Below, in pieces: positions 6,705 to 12,069 of a DNA stretch of 12,069 nt. Origin of the DNA: Variovorax sp. (GTDB taxonomy: Bacteria; Pseudomonadota; Gammaproteobacteria; Burkholderiales; Burkholderiaceae_C). Both the position numbers and the translations under genes were made by a program. The stretch is taken from the NCBI GenBank assembly GCA_028292835.1, contig JAQGLP010000413.1, positions 1 to 12,069 of the forward strand, written 5' to 3'. The notes under the pieces were generated by a model. That model did no database searches and had not been told where the DNA came from. It saw nothing but the letters and a program-made list of their open reading frames with translations. Each line of letters starts with the position of its first letter. Positions within the stretch are counted from its first letter, which is position 1.

Positions 6705-7136
6705 ATGGAACTCAATGGCATCAAGCCCGCAGCGGGCGCAAAGCACGCGAAGCGTCGCGTCGGCCGCGGTATCGGCTCGGGCATCGGCAAAACGGCGGGT
6801 CGTGGCCACAAGGGCCAGAAGTCTCGTGCCGGCGGCTACCACAAGGTGGGCTTCGAGGGCGGTCAGATGCCCATGCAGCGTCGTCTGCCGAAGCGCGGCT
6901 TCAAGTCGCACCTGCTCAAGTACAACGCCGAAGTCACCCTGACCTCGCTGGAACAGCTGGGCCTGGCCGAAGTCGACGTGCTCGCGCTCAAGCAGGCCGG
7001 CCTTGTCGGCCAGCTCGCGAAGGTGATCAAGATCGTCAAGACCGGCGAGCTGACCCGGGCTGTCAAGCTGACCGGTATCGGTGCGACGGCAGGCGCCAAG
7101 TCGGCCATCGAAGCGGCCGGCGGCAGCCTGGCCTGA
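6705..7136 (+). CDS. rplO: 50S ribosomal protein L15
   Basis: L15 is a late-assembly protein with a long extended N-terminal arm that enters the 23S rRNA. The product is 143 residues. The glycine- and arginine-rich arm (RRVGRGIGSGIGKTAGRGHKG, about 17-37) and FEGGQMPMQRRLPKRGF are typical. The ATG at 6705 is taken because MELNGIKPAAGAKHAKRRVG is the standard N-terminus; the frame open to 6489 is not L15-like. GAGAGAG just after the rpmD stop is the ribosome site. Confidence 0.98.
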   Translation: MELNGIKPAAGAKHAKRRVGRGIGSGIGKTAGRGHKGQKSRAGGYHKVGFEGGQMPMQRRLPKRGFKSHLLKYNAEVTLTSLEQLGLAEVDVLALKQAGLVGQLAKVIKIVKTGELTRAVKLTGIGATAGAKSAIEAAGGSLA

Positions 7137-7156
7137 CCTCCTGAAAGAAGCTGTTC

Positions 7157-8470
7157 GTGGCAACTAACGCGGCAACCCTGGCAAAGACGGGCAAGTTCGG
7201 CGACCTGCGTCGCCGGCTGGTCTTCCTGTTGCTGGCGCTCGTGGTGTACCGCATCGGCGCGCACATTCCTGTTCCGGGCATCAATCCGGATCAGCTGGCG
7301 CAGCTGTTCCGCGGTCAGCAGGGCGGCATCCTGAGCCTGTTCAACATGTTCTCGGGCGGCGCGCTGTCGCGCTTCACGGTATTCGCGCTGGGGATCATGC
7401 CCTACATCTCGGCGTCGATCATCATGCAGCTGATGACCTACGTGCTGCCGACCTTCGAGCAGTTGAAGAAGGAAGGGCAGTCCGGGCAGCGCAAGATCAC
7501 GCAGTACACGCGCTACGGCACGCTGGCACTGGCGATGTTCCAGTCGTTCAGCATCGCGGTGGCGCTGGAGTCGTCGGCCGGCCTGGTCATCAGCCCGGGC
7601 TTCGGCTTTCGCCTCACGGCCATGATCAGCCTGACGGCGGGCTCGATGTTCCTGATGTGGCTGGGCGAGCAGATCACCGAGCGCGGACTGGGCAACGGCA
7701 TCTCGATCCTGATCTTCTCGGGCATCGCGGCCGGCCTGCCGGGCGCGGTCGGCGGCCTGCTGGAGCTGGTGCGCACCGGGGCCATGAACGTGCTGGTCGC
7801 GATCTTCATCGTGGTGGTGGTGGCGCTGGTCACCTACTTCGTGGTGTTCGTCGAACGTGGCCAGCGCAAGATTCTGGTGAACTATGCGCGGCGACAGGTG
7901 GGCAACAAGGTGTATGGCGGCCAGTCGTCGCACCTGCCGCTCAAGCTGAACATGGCCGGGGTGATTCCGCCGATCTTCGCGTCGTCGATCATCCTGCTGC
8001 CGGCCACCGTGGTGGGCTGGTTCAGCGCGGGCGAAGGGGGCTTTCGCTGGATCAAGGACATCGCCGGCGCGCTGCGTCCGGGCGAGCCGATCTATGTGCT
8101 GCTGTACGCCGCCGCGATCGTCTTCTTCTGCTTCTTCTATACAGCACTGGTGTTCAACAGTCGCGAGACGGCGGACAACCTGAAGAAGAGCGGCGCGTTC
8201 ATCCCGGGCATCCGTCCGGGCGACCAGACGGCCCGCTACATCGACAAGATCCTGGTGCGCCTGACGCTGGCCGGCGCGGTGTACATCACCTTCGTCTGCC
8301 TGCTGCCCGAGTTCCTGATCCTGAAGTACAACGTGCCGTTCTATTTCGGCGGCACCTCGCTGCTGATCATCGTGGTGGTGACCATGGACTTCATGGCCCA
8401 GGTGCAGAACTACCTGATGTCGCAGCAGTACGAATCGTTGCTCAAGAAGGCCAACTTCAAGACGTCGTAA
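7157..8470 (+). CDS. secY: Preprotein translocase channel subunit SecY
   Basis: SecY forms the inner-membrane channel, with SecE and SecG, that exports unfolded proteins and inserts membrane proteins. The 437-residue product has the family length and about ten membrane segments. TM1 is near 20-38. The plug and TM2 region runs about 57-84 (GGILSLFNMFSGGALSRF). Signature motifs are ERGLGNGISI (175-184), FVVFVERGQRKI (228-239), and the cytoplasmic loop with SRETADNLKKSGAFIPGIRPG (335-355), whose R353 matches the functionally essential E. coli R357. The start is GTG at 7157, with AAAGAAG upstream. Placement after rplO is standard. Confidence 0.98.
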   Translation: MATNAATLAKTGKFGDLRRRLVFLLLALVVYRIGAHIPVPGINPDQLAQLFRGQQGGILSLFNMFSGGALSRFTVFALGIMPYISASIIMQLMTYVLPTFEQLKKEGQSGQRKITQYTRYGTLALAMFQSFSIAVALESSAGLVISPGFGFRLTAMISLTAGSMFLMWLGEQITERGLGNGISILIFSGIAAGLPGAVGGLLELVRTGAMNVLVAIFIVVVVALVTYFVVFVERGQRKILVNYARRQVGNKVYGGQSSHLPLKLNMAGVIPPIFASSIILLPATVVGWFSAGEGGFRWIKDIAGALRPGEPIYVLLYAAAIVFFCFFYTALVFNSRETADNLKKSGAFIPGIRPGDQTARYIDKILVRLTLAGAVYITFVCLLPEFLILKYNVPFYFGGTSLLIIVVVTMDFMAQVQNYLMSQQYESLLKKANFKTS

Positions 8471-8573
8471 GGCGCAGGGCAGTAACTAACGCCGACACTG
8501 GAGAACCTGCCGGTGGACGCACAGTGTGTTTCGGGCGATTGATCGCCGGGTTGAAAAGTTTTAGGAGAATGAA

Positions 8574-8687
8574 ATGAGAGTTTCGGCTTCGGTCAAGACC
8601 ATCTGCCGCAATTGCAAGGTCATCCGCCGCAAGGGTGTGGTGCGTGTGATCTGTACCGACCCGCGCCACAAGCAGCGCCAGGGTTGA
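8574..8687 (+). CDS. rpmJ: 50S ribosomal protein L36 (zinc-binding form)
   Basis: L36 is the smallest large-subunit protein and stabilises 23S rRNA near the peptidyl-transferase region. The 37-residue product reads MRVSASVKTICRNCKVIRR at its start and ends TDPRHKQRQG. Cys11, Cys14, Cys27 and His32 form the CxxC-C-H zinc ribbon, so this is the zinc-containing form. AGGAG at 8563-8567 is a strong ribosome site. The 103-nt gap after secY holds a short palindrome (GGCGAT 8534-8539, ATCGCC 8542-8547) but no infA gene. Confidence 0.97.
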   Translation: MRVSASVKTICRNCKVIRRKGVVRVICTDPRHKQRQG

Positions 8688-8711
8688 TTGAAAGAGTATT
8701 AGAGGACGCAC

Positions 8712-9077
8712 ATGGCACGTATCGCTGGCATCAATATCCCGCCGCATCAGCACACTGAAATCGGTCTGACCGCCATTTTTGGCATTGGTCGCACACGCGC
8801 TCGCAAGATCTGCGAAGCAACCGGCATCGCCTATTCCAAGAAGATCAAGGATCTGTCGGACGGCGATCTGGAAAAGATTCGCGACGCGATCGCCGCCTTC
8901 ACCATCGAAGGTGACCTGCGCCGCGAAACGACGATGAACATCAAGCGCTTGATGGACATCGGCTGCTACCGCGGCTTCCGTCACCGTCGCGGCCTGCCGA
9001 TGCGCGGCCAGCGCACGCGCACCAATGCCCGCACCCGCAAGGGTCCGCGCAAGGCTGCGCAGTCCCTGAAGAAATAA
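8712..9077 (+). CDS. rpsM: 30S ribosomal protein S13
   Basis: S13 lies in the 30S head, forms bridges to the large subunit and contacts P-site tRNA through its C-terminal tail. The 121-residue product contains the helix-two-turns-helix region (IFGIGRTRARKICEATGI, about 24-41), GCYRGFRHRRGLPMRGQRT, and the basic tail ARTRKGPRKAAQSLKK. AGAGGA lies six bases before the ATG. The spacer from rpmJ is only 24 nt. That is too short for the long pseudoknot leader by which S4 represses rpsM in E. coli. Confidence 0.98.
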   Translation: MARIAGINIPPHQHTEIGLTAIFGIGRTRARKICEATGIAYSKKIKDLSDGDLEKIRDAIAAFTIEGDLRRETTMNIKRLMDIGCYRGFRHRRGLPMRGQRTRTNARTRKGPRKAAQSLKK

Positions 9078-9093
9078 GGATTGAGAACTCAGC

Positions 9094-9498
9094 ATGGCAA
9101 AAGCTCCCGCCAATAGCGCCGCACAGCGCGTCCGCAAGAAGGTCCGCAAGAACGTGGCGGACGGTGTTGCACACGTGCACGCGTCGTTCAACAACACCAT
9201 CATCACGATCACCGATCGCCAGGGCAATGCGCTGTCGTGGGCGTCGTCGGGTGGCCAGGGCTTCAAGGGCTCGCGCAAGTCGACCCCGTTCGCCGCGCAG
9301 GTTGCCTCCGAAGTCGCCGGCCGCGCTGCGGTCGAGCAAGGCATCAAGAACCTCGACGTCGAGATCAAGGGCCCCGGCCCGGGCCGCGAATCGTCGGTGC
9401 GCGCCCTGGCCGCGCTCGGCATCCGAATCAACTCGATCGCCGACGTGACCCCGGTGCCGCACAACGGTTGCCGTCCGCAGAAACGCCGCCGCATCTGA
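9094..9498 (+). CDS. rpsK: 30S ribosomal protein S11
   Basis: S11 sits on the platform and shapes the E-site region with S7. The 134-residue product carries VADGVAHVHASFNNTIITI, the GNALSWASSGGQGFKGSRKS segment and the conserved C-terminus DVTPVPHNGCRPQKRRR. The HNG sequence is the spot where E. coli S11 carries an isoaspartate. AAGGA at the rpsM end is 13 bases from the ATG, a wide spacing. A strong hairpin with a T-run follows the stop codon. Confidence 0.98.
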   Translation: MAKAPANSAAQRVRKKVRKNVADGVAHVHASFNNTIITITDRQGNALSWASSGGQGFKGSRKSTPFAAQVASEVAGRAAVEQGIKNLDVEIKGPGPGRESSVRALAALGIRINSIADVTPVPHNGCRPQKRRRI

Positions 9499-9512
9499 GC
9501 GTTCGGCGCCCG

Positions 9513-9551
9513 GCGCAGCCTGCCTCGCGGCGGCTGCGCATTTTGTTTTTT
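9513..9551 (+). terminator. Intrinsic terminator or attenuator between rpsK and rpsD
   Basis: GCGCAGCC (9513-9520) and GGCTGCGC (9532-9539) form an exact 8-bp GC-rich stem with an 11-nt loop. It is followed at once by A, TTTT, G, TTTTTT (9540-9551). This is a standard Rho-independent arrangement, 14 bases after the rpsK stop. The essential genes downstream have no clear promoter, so partial termination or attenuation is more likely than a full stop. Confidence 0.6.
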
Positions 9552-9563
9552 GACAAGCCCACC

Positions 9564-9604
9564 GCCGTCGGCACGCCGCTGACGGCTCCCGCAGTTTCCT
9601 GCGG
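9564..9604 (+). promoter_or_regulatory. Two tandem leader hairpins ahead of rpsD
   Basis: After the terminator-like hairpin, GCCGTC (9564-9569) can pair with GACGGC (9581-9586). CCGCAG (9589-9594) pairs perfectly with CTGCGG (9599-9604) around TTTC. The second hairpin ends about 13 bases before the rpsD ribosome site (AAAGGAAG, 9618-9625). In E. coli S4 represses its own operon through mRNA structure, so a feedback role is possible, but no S4 site was identified by sequence. Confidence 0.35.
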
Positions 9605-9629
9605 CAGATGACACACAAAGGAAGATCAA

Positions 9630-10253
9630 GTGGCACGCTACCTCGGCCCCAAGGCCAAACTCTCCCGCCGCGAAGGCACCGACCTGTTCCTGAAGAGCGC
9701 CCGCCGCTCGATTCAGGACAAGGCCAAGTTCGACTCCAAGCCCGGCCAGCACGGCCGCACCTCGGGTCAGCGCACCTCCGACTTCGGCCTGCAACTGCGC
9801 GAGAAGCAGAAGGTCAAGCGCATGTACGGCGTGCTGGAGAAGCAGTTCCGCCGCTACTTCGAGGAAGCCGACCGCCGCCGCGGCAACACCGGTGCCAACC
9901 TGCTGTTCCTGCTCGAATGCCGGCTCGACAACGTGGCCTACCGCATGGGCTTCGGTTCGACCCGTGCCGAAGCGCGCCAGCTGGTGTCGCACAAGGCGCT
10001 GACGGTGAACGGCCAGTCGGTCAACATCCCGTCGTACCTGGTCAAGACCGGCGACGTGATCGCGGTGCGCGACAAGTCGAAGAAGCAGAACCGCGTGGTC
10101 GAAGCGCTGCAGCTGGCCCAGCAGGTCGGCATTCCGGCCTGGGTCGATGTCAATGCCGACAAGGCCGAGGGCGTTTTCAAGAAGGTTCCGGACCGCGACG
10201 AATTCGGTGCCGACATCAACGAATCGCTGATCGTCGAACTGTATTCGCGCTGA
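9630..10253 (+). CDS. rpsD: 30S ribosomal protein S4 (zinc-free form)
   Basis: S4 starts assembly of the 30S body, binds the 16S five-way junction and, in E. coli, represses the alpha operon. The 207-residue product begins ARYLGPKAKLSRREGTDLFL and lacks the N-terminal zinc cysteines of the C+ form. The S4 RNA-binding domain runs about 98-150 (RLDNVAYRMGFGSTRAEARQ, then HKALTVNGQSVNIPSY). It ends with ESLIVELYSR, as usual. The start is GTG at 9630, with a strong AAAGGAAG upstream. The 131-nt spacer to rpsK contains a terminator-like element and two more hairpins, unlike the tight spacing further upstream. Confidence 0.98.
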   Translation: MARYLGPKAKLSRREGTDLFLKSARRSIQDKAKFDSKPGQHGRTSGQRTSDFGLQLREKQKVKRMYGVLEKQFRRYFEEADRRRGNTGANLLFLLECRLDNVAYRMGFGSTRAEARQLVSHKALTVNGQSVNIPSYLVKTGDVIAVRDKSKKQNRVVEALQLAQQVGIPAWVDVNADKAEGVFKKVPDRDEFGADINESLIVELYSR

Positions 10254-10259
10254 TCCCCT

Positions 10260-10281
10260 GCTCGCGCCACGTGGCGCGAGC
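10260..10281 (+). terminator. 22-bp perfect palindrome, terminator-like, between rpsD and rpoA
   Basis: Bases 10260-10270 (GCTCGCGCCAC) are the exact reverse complement of 10271-10281. The RNA would form a 9-bp GC-rich stem with an ACGT loop, six bases after the rpsD stop. The downstream tract GCTGTTTTCGTTGTTC is only partly T-rich, so this is a weak terminator, an attenuator, or an RNA-processing or 3'-end protecting hairpin. The centre is CACGTG on DNA, but no regulator can be named. Confidence 0.5.
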
Positions 10282-10377
10282 GCTGTTTTCGTTGTTCCCG
10301 TTCCTGGCGCACGCCGCGCCGGGCGCTTCACCAGCCTTACCGGTGTAACGAACCGGGGGTATTGAGAGGAAGTCCGC

Positions 10378-11370
10378 ATGCAAACCACCCTGCTGAAACC
10401 CAAGACCATCCAGGTCGAGCAACTGGCGCCCAACAAGGCCAAGGTCACGCTCGAACCGTTCGAGCGCGGTTACGGCCACACGCTTGGCAACGCGCTGCGC
10501 CGCGTGCTGCTGTCCTCAATGGTGGGTTATTCCGCCACCGAGGTGACCATCGCCGGCGTGCTGCACGAGTATTCGTCGATCGACGGCGTCCAGGAAGACG
10601 TCGTCAACATCCTGCTGAACTTGAAGGGTGTGGTCTTCAAGCTGCACAACCGCGACGAGGTCACCCTGAGCCTGCGCAAGGACGGCGAGGGCGCCGTCAC
10701 GGCCTCCGACATTCAGACGCCGCACGATGTGGAAATCGTCAACCCGGACCATGTGATCGCGCACCTGTCGCAAGGCGGCAAGCTCGACATGCAGATCAAG
10801 GTCGAGAAGGGCCGCGGCTACGTGCCCGGGACGATGCGCCGCTATGGCGACGAAGCGACCAAGTCGATCGGCCGGATCGTGCTCGATGCCTCGTTCTCGC
10901 CCGTCAAGCGCGTGAGCTACACGGTCGAGAGCGCCCGCGTCGAGCAGCGCACCGACCTGGACAAGCTGCTGGTCGAGATCGAAACCAACGGGGCCATCAG
11001 CGCCGAAGACGCGGTGCGCGCCTCGGCCAAGATCCTGGTGGAACAGCTGGCGGTCTTCGCGCAGCTCGAAGGTGTCGATCTGGGCCAGATCTTCCCGGCG
11101 ACGCAGCCTCGCAGCGCCCAGCAGTTCGATCCGATCCTGCTGCGCCCGGTCGACGAGCTCGAACTCACGGTGCGTTCGGCCAACTGCCTGAAGGCCGAGA
11201 ACATCTACTACATCGGTGACCTGATCCAGCGCACCGAGAACGAGCTGCTCAAGACCCCGAACCTGGGTCGCAAGTCGCTCAACGAAATCAAGGAAGTGCT
11301 TGCCTCGCGCGGCCTGACCTTGGGCATGAAGCTCGAAAGCTGGCCGCCCGCCGGCCTGGACAAGCGTTAA
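10378..11370 (+). CDS. rpoA: RNA polymerase alpha subunit RpoA
   Basis: RpoA dimerises to nucleate RNA polymerase assembly and contacts upstream promoter DNA and activators. The 330-residue product is full length. The N-terminal domain (about 1-235) carries FERGYGHTLGNALRRVLLSS (28-47), the dimerisation and beta-contact helix. After a linker, the C-terminal domain (about 250-322) contains ELTVRSANCLKAENIYYIGD, with R266 at the place of E. coli R265, the key UP-element contact, and NLGRKSLNEIKEVLASRGL. AGAGGA lies seven bases before the ATG. The gene sits between rpsD and rplQ, with hairpins in both flanking spacers, which may adjust alpha levels relative to ribosomal proteins. Confidence 0.99.
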   Translation: MQTTLLKPKTIQVEQLAPNKAKVTLEPFERGYGHTLGNALRRVLLSSMVGYSATEVTIAGVLHEYSSIDGVQEDVVNILLNLKGVVFKLHNRDEVTLSLRKDGEGAVTASDIQTPHDVEIVNPDHVIAHLSQGGKLDMQIKVEKGRGYVPGTMRRYGDEATKSIGRIVLDASFSPVKRVSYTVESARVEQRTDLDKLLVEIETNGAISAEDAVRASAKILVEQLAVFAQLEGVDLGQIFPATQPRSAQQFDPILLRPVDELELTVRSANCLKAENIYYIGDLIQRTENELLKTPNLGRKSLNEIKEVLASRGLTLGMKLESWPPAGLDKR

Positions 11371-11389
11371 ATCACAAGGACACGGCGGG

Positions 11390-11464
11390 CTGCCCTGGTG
11401 GTGGCCTACCGTATTTTCAACTGTGTGTTGCACCGGGCAGTACCTGACACGGCTGCCTGTTTTT
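11390..11464 (+). promoter_or_regulatory. Possible alternative RNA hairpins in the rpoA-rplQ spacer
   Basis: The segment CACCGGGCAG (11431-11440) can pair upstream with CTGCCC-T-GGTG (11390-11400, one bulge). Alternatively, its last bases can pair downstream with CTGCC (11453-11457), followed by TG and TTTTT (11460-11464). The two pairings exclude each other, as in an attenuator. The downstream stem is short (5 to 7 bp with a wobble) and its loop is 12 nt, so support is modest. Confidence 0.3.
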
Positions 11465-11485
11465 ATAAAGTAAAGGAAAAGCACC

Positions 11486-11890
11486 ATGCGTCATGGACAC
11501 GGACTCCGCAAACTCAACCGCACCAGCTCGCACCGCCTGGCGATGCTGCGCAACATGATGAACTCGCGCATAGCGCACGAGGCCATCAAGACCACGGTCC
11601 CCAAGGCCAAGGAACTGCGCCGCGTCGTCGAGCCGATGATCACGCTGGCCAAGAACCCGACGGTCGCCAACAAGCGCCTGGCGTTCGACCGCCTGCGCGA
11701 CCGCGACAGCGTCGTCAAGCTGTTTGGCGAACTGGGCCCGCGCTACCAGGCCCGCCCGGGCGGCTACACCCGCATCCTGAAAATGGGCTTTCGCGTGGGC
11801 GACAATGCACCCATGGCACTGGTCGAACTGGTCGATCGTCCCGATATTTCGCAAGAAGCCGTGTCAGAAGAACAAGCTGCTGCGGAATAA
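11486..11890 (+). CDS. rplQ: 50S ribosomal protein L17
   Basis: L17 lies near the peptide exit tunnel on the solvent side of the large subunit. The 134-residue product starts MRHGHGLRKLNRTSSHRLAM, the standard N-terminus, and contains RNMMNSRIAHEAIKTTVPKAKELRR and PRYQARPGGYTRILKMGFR. An acidic tail (SEEQAAAE) closes it. AAAGGA lies about eight bases before the ATG. It is the last protein gene of the alpha operon; the tRNA promoter box begins three bases after its stop. Confidence 0.98.
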   Translation: MRHGHGLRKLNRTSSHRLAMLRNMMNSRIAHEAIKTTVPKAKELRRVVEPMITLAKNPTVANKRLAFDRLRDRDSVVKLFGELGPRYQARPGGYTRILKMGFRVGDNAPMALVELVDRPDISQEAVSEEQAAAE

Positions 11891-11892
11891 GG

Positions 11893-11898
11893 TATAAT
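11893..11898 (+). promoter_or_regulatory. TATAAT -10 box of the tRNA-fMet gene
   Basis: A perfect TATAAT lies three bases after the rplQ stop codon and 10 bases before the tRNA 5' end, so transcription would begin only a few bases ahead of the mature tRNA. The -35 region falls in the last codons of rplQ; at 17 bp spacing it reads GAACAA, a poor match. The tRNA may also be made by readthrough from rplQ and then processed. Confidence 0.5.
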
Positions 11899-11908
11899 TC
11901 AAACTTGC

Positions 11909-11985
<77 letters not shown>

Positions 11986-12017
11986 AACACACGAGAGCGT
12001 CTCCCGCTCACCACAAA

Positions 12018-12044
12018 CGCCCACCTTGGTGGGCGTTTTTTTTT
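12018..12044 (+). terminator. Intrinsic terminator after tRNA-fMet
   Basis: CGCCCACC (12018-12025) and GGTGGGCG (12028-12035) form a strong stem (in practice 7 bp with a CTTG loop). Nine T residues (12036-12044) follow, and AAA in front can extend the stem into the T-run. It closes the tRNA transcript and any readthrough from the alpha operon. Confidence 0.92.
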
Positions 12045-12069
12045 GCGCCCCCGGCAGTTTTGTAATCGT

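Noticed and set aside
8569..8577. ATG-AAA-TGA minigene overlapping the rpmJ start
   Set aside because: The ribosome site AGGAG ends one base before this ATG, too close for initiation, while the spacing suits the rpmJ ATG at 8574.
9550..9555. Perfect TTGACA directly after the rpsK terminator T-run, as a promoter for rpsD-rpoA-rplQ
   Set aside because: At 16 to 18 bp spacing the -10 region reads CACGCC, ACGCCG or CGCCGC, with no resemblance to TATAAT, so a sigma70 promoter is not supported.
8457..10448. 663-codon antisense open frame opposite secY end, rpmJ, rpsM, rpsK, rpsD and rpoA start
   Set aside because: Long antisense frames are expected opposite GC-rich codon-biased genes; it covers six certain genes and shows no recognisable domain.

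Overview
This window is core chromosome of a high-GC betaproteobacterium. The protein sequences, the gene order, the GGCACAATCG-type promoter boxes and an AT-rich palindromic spacer element point to Burkholderiales, most likely Comamonadaceae (Variovorax, Acidovorax or Ramlibacter type). This placement comes from pattern recognition, not from a search.

Left block (1-2662): three housekeeping genes. A Dps ferritin-like gene enters from the left edge. It is followed by ubiA (4-hydroxybenzoate polyprenyltransferase, ubiquinone synthesis) and, converging on it, proC (pyrroline-5-carboxylate reductase, proline synthesis). The spacers hold hairpin-forming, repeat-like elements. The interval 2663-3048 has no gene. 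It carries a good sigma70-type promoter (2863-2891) and a leader of about 150 nt for the ribosomal genes.

Main block (3049-11890): the spc and alpha ribosomal-protein operons on the + strand, in the order rplN-rplX-rplE-rpsN-rpsH-rplF-rplR-rpsE-rpmD-rplO-secY-rpmJ-rpsM-rpsK-rpsD-rpoA-rplQ. They encode 30S and 50S proteins, the SecY translocon channel and the RNA polymerase alpha subunit. Spacing is tight (8-35 nt) up to rpsK, except for a 103-nt gap between secY and rpmJ where infA sits in many relatives. From rpsK onward the spacers widen to 115-131 nt and carry strong RNA hairpins (rpsK-rpsD, rpsD-rpoA, rpoA-rplQ), which suggests level control inside the alpha operon. The S10-operon genes that usually precede rplN are absent; proC lies there divergently.

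Right end (11891-12069): an initiator tRNA-fMet gene with its own TATAAT box starting three bases after the rplQ stop, then a strong intrinsic terminator.

No mobile element, CRISPR array, defence system or unknown gene cluster is visible. The observations most worth checking are a probable nonsense change that removes the last residues of L6, the terminator-like structures inside the alpha operon, the missing infA and rpsQ neighbours, and an altered ferroxidase ligand position in Dps.
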